Of a DNA stretch of 22,878 bases, positions 21,446 through 22,878 are shown piece after piece. This DNA comes from a virus. The translations under genes were made by a program, and so were the position numbers. The notes beneath the pieces were generated by a model. The model did not search any database. It saw only the letters and a program-made list of their open reading frames with translations, and was not told the origin of the DNA. The DNA lies in IMG/VR virus record IMGVR_UViG_3300031787_000891, positions 1 through 22,878 of that record. One strand, written 5' to 3'. Within the stretch, counting starts at the first letter, position 1. The number at the start of each line of letters is the position of its first letter.

Positions 21446-21682
21446 TCACCACTTGCGGCAACTCCAGTATCTGGCACTGGTCTTAGAGGGGGGTTGCGAA
21501 TCGCACCTATGTCTGGCCCGGAAGCTCTTCCTACGGGCAGGATTGGACTTCTTGATGGTCATCTTGGGGTCACCGAAGCGGATGGTCTTAGATTTGCCGC
21601 CTGAGCATGCCCGCACTACAAACTTCTTGGACCCTCCCGGGGTGCGTCTAGGGCTATTACAGGGTAGGTTTCGTGGGTTCAT
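21446..21682 (-). CDS. Small basic phage protein with conserved RFGDP and RYWSC motifs
   Basis: A 78-residue, strongly basic protein. The N-terminus MNPRNLPCNSPRRTPGGSKK is disordered; then SGGKSKTIRFGDPKMTIKKS and a core RRKSFRARHRCDSQ ending SARYWSCRKW. This arrangement (K-x-I-R-F-G-D-P ... R-K-S-F-R-A-R-H-x-C-D ... A-R-Y-W-S-C) is a recurrent pattern in small phage proteins, with two Cys and one His that could bind a metal. A clear GGAGG lies 6 bases before the ATG, inside the gene upstream (26-base overlap). Probably DNA- or RNA-associated; no function is known to me. Confidence 0.75.
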   Translation of the reverse strand: MNPRNLPCNSPRRTPGGSKKFVVRACSGGKSKTIRFGDPKMTIKKSNPARRKSFRARHRCDSQPPSKTSARYWSCRKW

Positions 21683-21926
21683 TCAGTGCCTCCGCTAGTT
21701 TAGCTATCTTTGCCTTATGCCTATCAATAAACCCGTTTAGGTCTTCAAGGTCCGCAATCATCGCATCCATGTTAGCCTGATAAACCTCATGGCTACAGTT
21801 GGCAAGCACATCCCCGAAGAACCGATCCACCCTGCCAATAGTCTTGTGTAGTCTGGAGTTCTCCAGAATCAACAACTCAATGTAGTCCCAAGCTAACTCA
21901 ACCTTTGTTTTCACTGAAGCCACCAC
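21657..21926 (-). CDS. Hypothetical helical phage protein
   Basis: An 89-residue protein, almost all helix (VELAWDYIELLILENSRLHK, then ANMDAMIADLEDLNGFIDRH), suited to a coiled coil. The start is GTG at 21926, where AAGG stands about 6 bases upstream; later GTG codons at 21923 and 21914 could serve instead. It overlaps the 46-residue gene upstream by 29 bases. It has no motif I can name. Its place among small basic phage proteins suggests an early or middle gene. Confidence 0.6.
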   Translation of the reverse strand: MVASVKTKVELAWDYIELLILENSRLHKTIGRVDRFFGDVLANCSHEVYQANMDAMIADLEDLNGFIDRHKAKIAKLAEALNEPTKPTL

Positions 21927-22038
21927 GCTTGGCCTTCATCATGCGCCATACCTTGGGTTGGATCGTGGACTTCCGCTTGGACCGGGAGATCCCAAGACGC
22001 TTCCTGCGGTTCATGTTGGCGTATAGACCTTGTTTCAT
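21898..22038 (-). CDS. 46-residue basic phage protein (MKQGLYAN family)
   Basis: A short, strongly basic protein beginning MKQGLYANMNRRKRLGISRS and ending VWRMMKAKRGGFSENKG. The opening M-K-x-G-L-Y-A-N is the mark of a small conserved phage protein usually rich in Arg and Lys. It is the first gene of a four-gene minus-strand run (21282-22038), behind the HNH gene. It is probably a nucleic-acid-associated small protein, but the function is not established. Confidence 0.65.
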   Translation of the reverse strand: MKQGLYANMNRRKRLGISRSKRKSTIQPKVWRMMKAKRGGFSENKG

Positions 22039-22067
22039 TTGGCTAGTATAGCACGAACGCCTTGCCT

Positions 22068-22592
22068 CTAAAAGTATTTGTCGCTCTTTTGCAAATTTAC
22101 TTTTGCTGGAAGTATCTGAAGATTGTTTGGGGCATGCATTCCACCCTTTGATATTGGTTTTATGTGGTCAACATGAAACTGTATTCCAGTGCATTTGGTA
22201 ATTCTTTGAGATGACTCATAAATTGAGTTTATTGCAGATCGCTCAATCTTTGAATTTCTTGAGCGCTCCTTAAGTTTTTGCCTTCTTGCTGCCGCATACT
22301 CCACATATCTTGCAGAATTCTTGCTGTAATGCTTCCTAAACCATTCGCGCTTCTGCTTTCTTACAATCTCAATATTCTTTGCCTCCCATGCCTTCTTATG
22401 GGCGGCGTGCCTCCTTGGGTTTCTTTTCTGGCTTCTTGATGCAGCCCGCTTGCTTATTTCGCACATGTTTTTAAACGATTCTGGCGATGCCCATCTTTCG
22501 CTAACCCTCACAGATCCATCTTTCCGATTACGCCTTTCATAACCCCAAAATTTAAACCCGTCTTCCCGTTCCTCACCAAAAACTCTTTGCAT
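22068..22592 (-). CDS. HNH endonuclease (homing-type)
   Basis: A 174-residue protein beginning MQRVFGEEREDGFKFWGYER. The first 40 residues (WGYERRNRKDGSVRVSERWA) look like a small DNA-recognition beta element; residues 45-135 are basic helices (KRAASRSQKRNPRRHAAHKK). The HNH nuclease is C-terminal: FHVDHIKPISKGGMHAPNNL (139-158) with catalytic Asp142-His143, Asn157, and Asn166-Lys169 after it. I start at the ATG at 22592 because a sigma-70 promoter lies where the longer frame would begin. The gene is AT-rich against its neighbours, a sign of recent arrival. Freestanding HNH genes spread themselves between phages. Confidence 0.8.
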   Translation of the reverse strand: MQRVFGEEREDGFKFWGYERRNRKDGSVRVSERWASPESFKNMCEISKRAASRSQKRNPRRHAAHKKAWEAKNIEIVRKQKREWFRKHYSKNSARYVEYAAARRQKLKERSRNSKIERSAINSIYESSQRITKCTGIQFHVDHIKPISKGGMHAPNNLQILPAKVNLQKSDKYF

Positions 22593-22599
22593 CACTTGT

Positions 22600-22629
22600 A
22601 TTATATACAGCAAAAATACCACTAGTCAA
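22600..22629 (-). promoter_or_regulatory. Strong sigma-70-type promoter for the HNH gene
   Basis: On the minus strand, TTGACT (complement of 22624-22629) and TATAAT (complement of 22600-22605) are separated by 18 bases: five of six and six of six consensus bases. The HNH ATG begins 8 bases after the -10 box, so the transcript should start at or next to it. Confidence 0.75.
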
Positions 22630-22648
22630 ATTTTTGATAAATAAAAAC

Positions 22649-22878
22649 ACTTACGCAAGATTTGAGATGCTTCACACTCCTTAACCACCGCAGAAAATAT
22701 TTTGGACCGCCGCAGCACCACCGCACAAATACCCCTTATAAGGGGTATTTGTTGCGGTAGTTGCGGTATGCGGCAAAAAGCGAATTGTTGCGGTACCGCA
22801 GAAACATTTGTTGCGGTGGTCATAAATCTTGCGTAAGTCGCATTTCTGCAAAAACCATTATCAACGACTTACGAAAGC
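22649..22878. other. Palindrome and iteron array, possible origin or control site
   Basis: No convincing gene is seen in this stretch (a 65-codon minus-strand frame is judged spurious). It holds a perfect 28-base palindrome at 22725-22752 (arms ACAAATACCCCTTA / TAAGGGGTATTTGT). TTGCGGT words lie to its right (four: within 22751-22767 and at 22785 and 22811) and the inverse ACCGC or ACCACCGC to its left (22684-22725). Three copies of a box near CGACTTACGCAAG are at 22649-22663, 22824-22840 (inverted) and 22865-22877. The density and symmetry fit a protein-binding array such as a replication origin, an operator cluster or a recombination site. Confidence 0.6.

Noticed and set aside
21229-21486. 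85-codon plus-strand open frame
   Set aside because: It starts at TTG with only a weak AGG upstream, runs through a terminator hairpin, and overlaps two minus-strand genes with better starts, one of them with conserved-looking motifs.
22626-22823. 65-codon minus-strand open frame over the palindrome array
   Set aside because: It runs exactly across the palindrome and TTGCGGT words, so its residues follow the repeats (VPQQ, LPQQ). It has no clear ribosome site and overlaps the HNH promoter. More likely a by-product of the repeat array.
1-22878. tRNA genes and CRISPR arrays
   Set aside because: I looked for cloverleaf-type ends and for regularly spaced direct repeats; nothing matched. The only regular repeats are in the fibre gene and the right-end array, and neither has spacers.

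Overview
The window is a piece of a tailed double-stranded DNA phage genome (or a prophage-like element), most likely a short-tailed, podovirus-like virus from an environmental, probably aquatic, setting. The evidence is a continuous leftward (minus-strand) head and tail operon: terS, terL, a small lysis-like cluster, portal, methyltransferase, scaffold, an N4_gp56-type major capsid protein, a run of fibre-like genes, a head-tail adaptor and a P22-gp10-like tail nozzle protein. Two predicted lipoproteins and clear Shine-Dalgarno sites point to a Gram-negative host. I cannot name the host. No integrase, DNA polymerase, RNA polymerase, reverse transcriptase or recognisable endolysin is present in the window.

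Layout. (1) 1-18328, minus strand: the late operon. Most neighbours overlap by ATGA or TAATG, so translation is probably coupled. Reading in the direction of transcription: packaging (terS, terL), holin-like protein, small membrane protein with an out-of-frame nested lipoprotein, portal, SAM methyltransferase, small conserved protein, scaffold, major capsid protein followed by a strong hairpin, four small proteins including a 44-residue lipoprotein, two fibre-like proteins, three small proteins (one coiled coil plus membrane anchor), two repeat-rich fibre-like proteins, a 794-residue LamG/SPRY fibre, a small protein, the adaptor, the nozzle protein, and a GNAT-like gene cut by the left edge. 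(2) 18329-18505: a divergent control region with direct repeats and a leftward promoter. (3) 18506-21050, plus strand: a compact cassette of short unknowns, a DUF932 protein, a cysteine-rich putative Fe-S protein and two micro-ORFs, with its own terminators and a base composition unlike the late region. (4) 21282-22622, minus strand: small phage proteins and an HNH endonuclease with its own promoter. (5) 22623-22878: no convincing gene, but a dense array of palindromes and repeated boxes that looks like a replication or regulatory site.

The late genes together form a DNA-packaging, capsid and tail assembly programme. The plus-strand cassette is transcribed divergently, so it is probably expressed at another time (early or middle) and may serve host takeover or counter-defence; this is inference from position. 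The points most worth follow-up are the palindrome array at the right end, the plus-strand cassette with its over-represented 8-base word, and the nested lipoprotein arrangement. Several genes shorter than 60 codons (9784-9918, 18987-19106, 20846-20983, 20976-21050, 21282-21431, 21898-22038) were found by reading the sequence directly.
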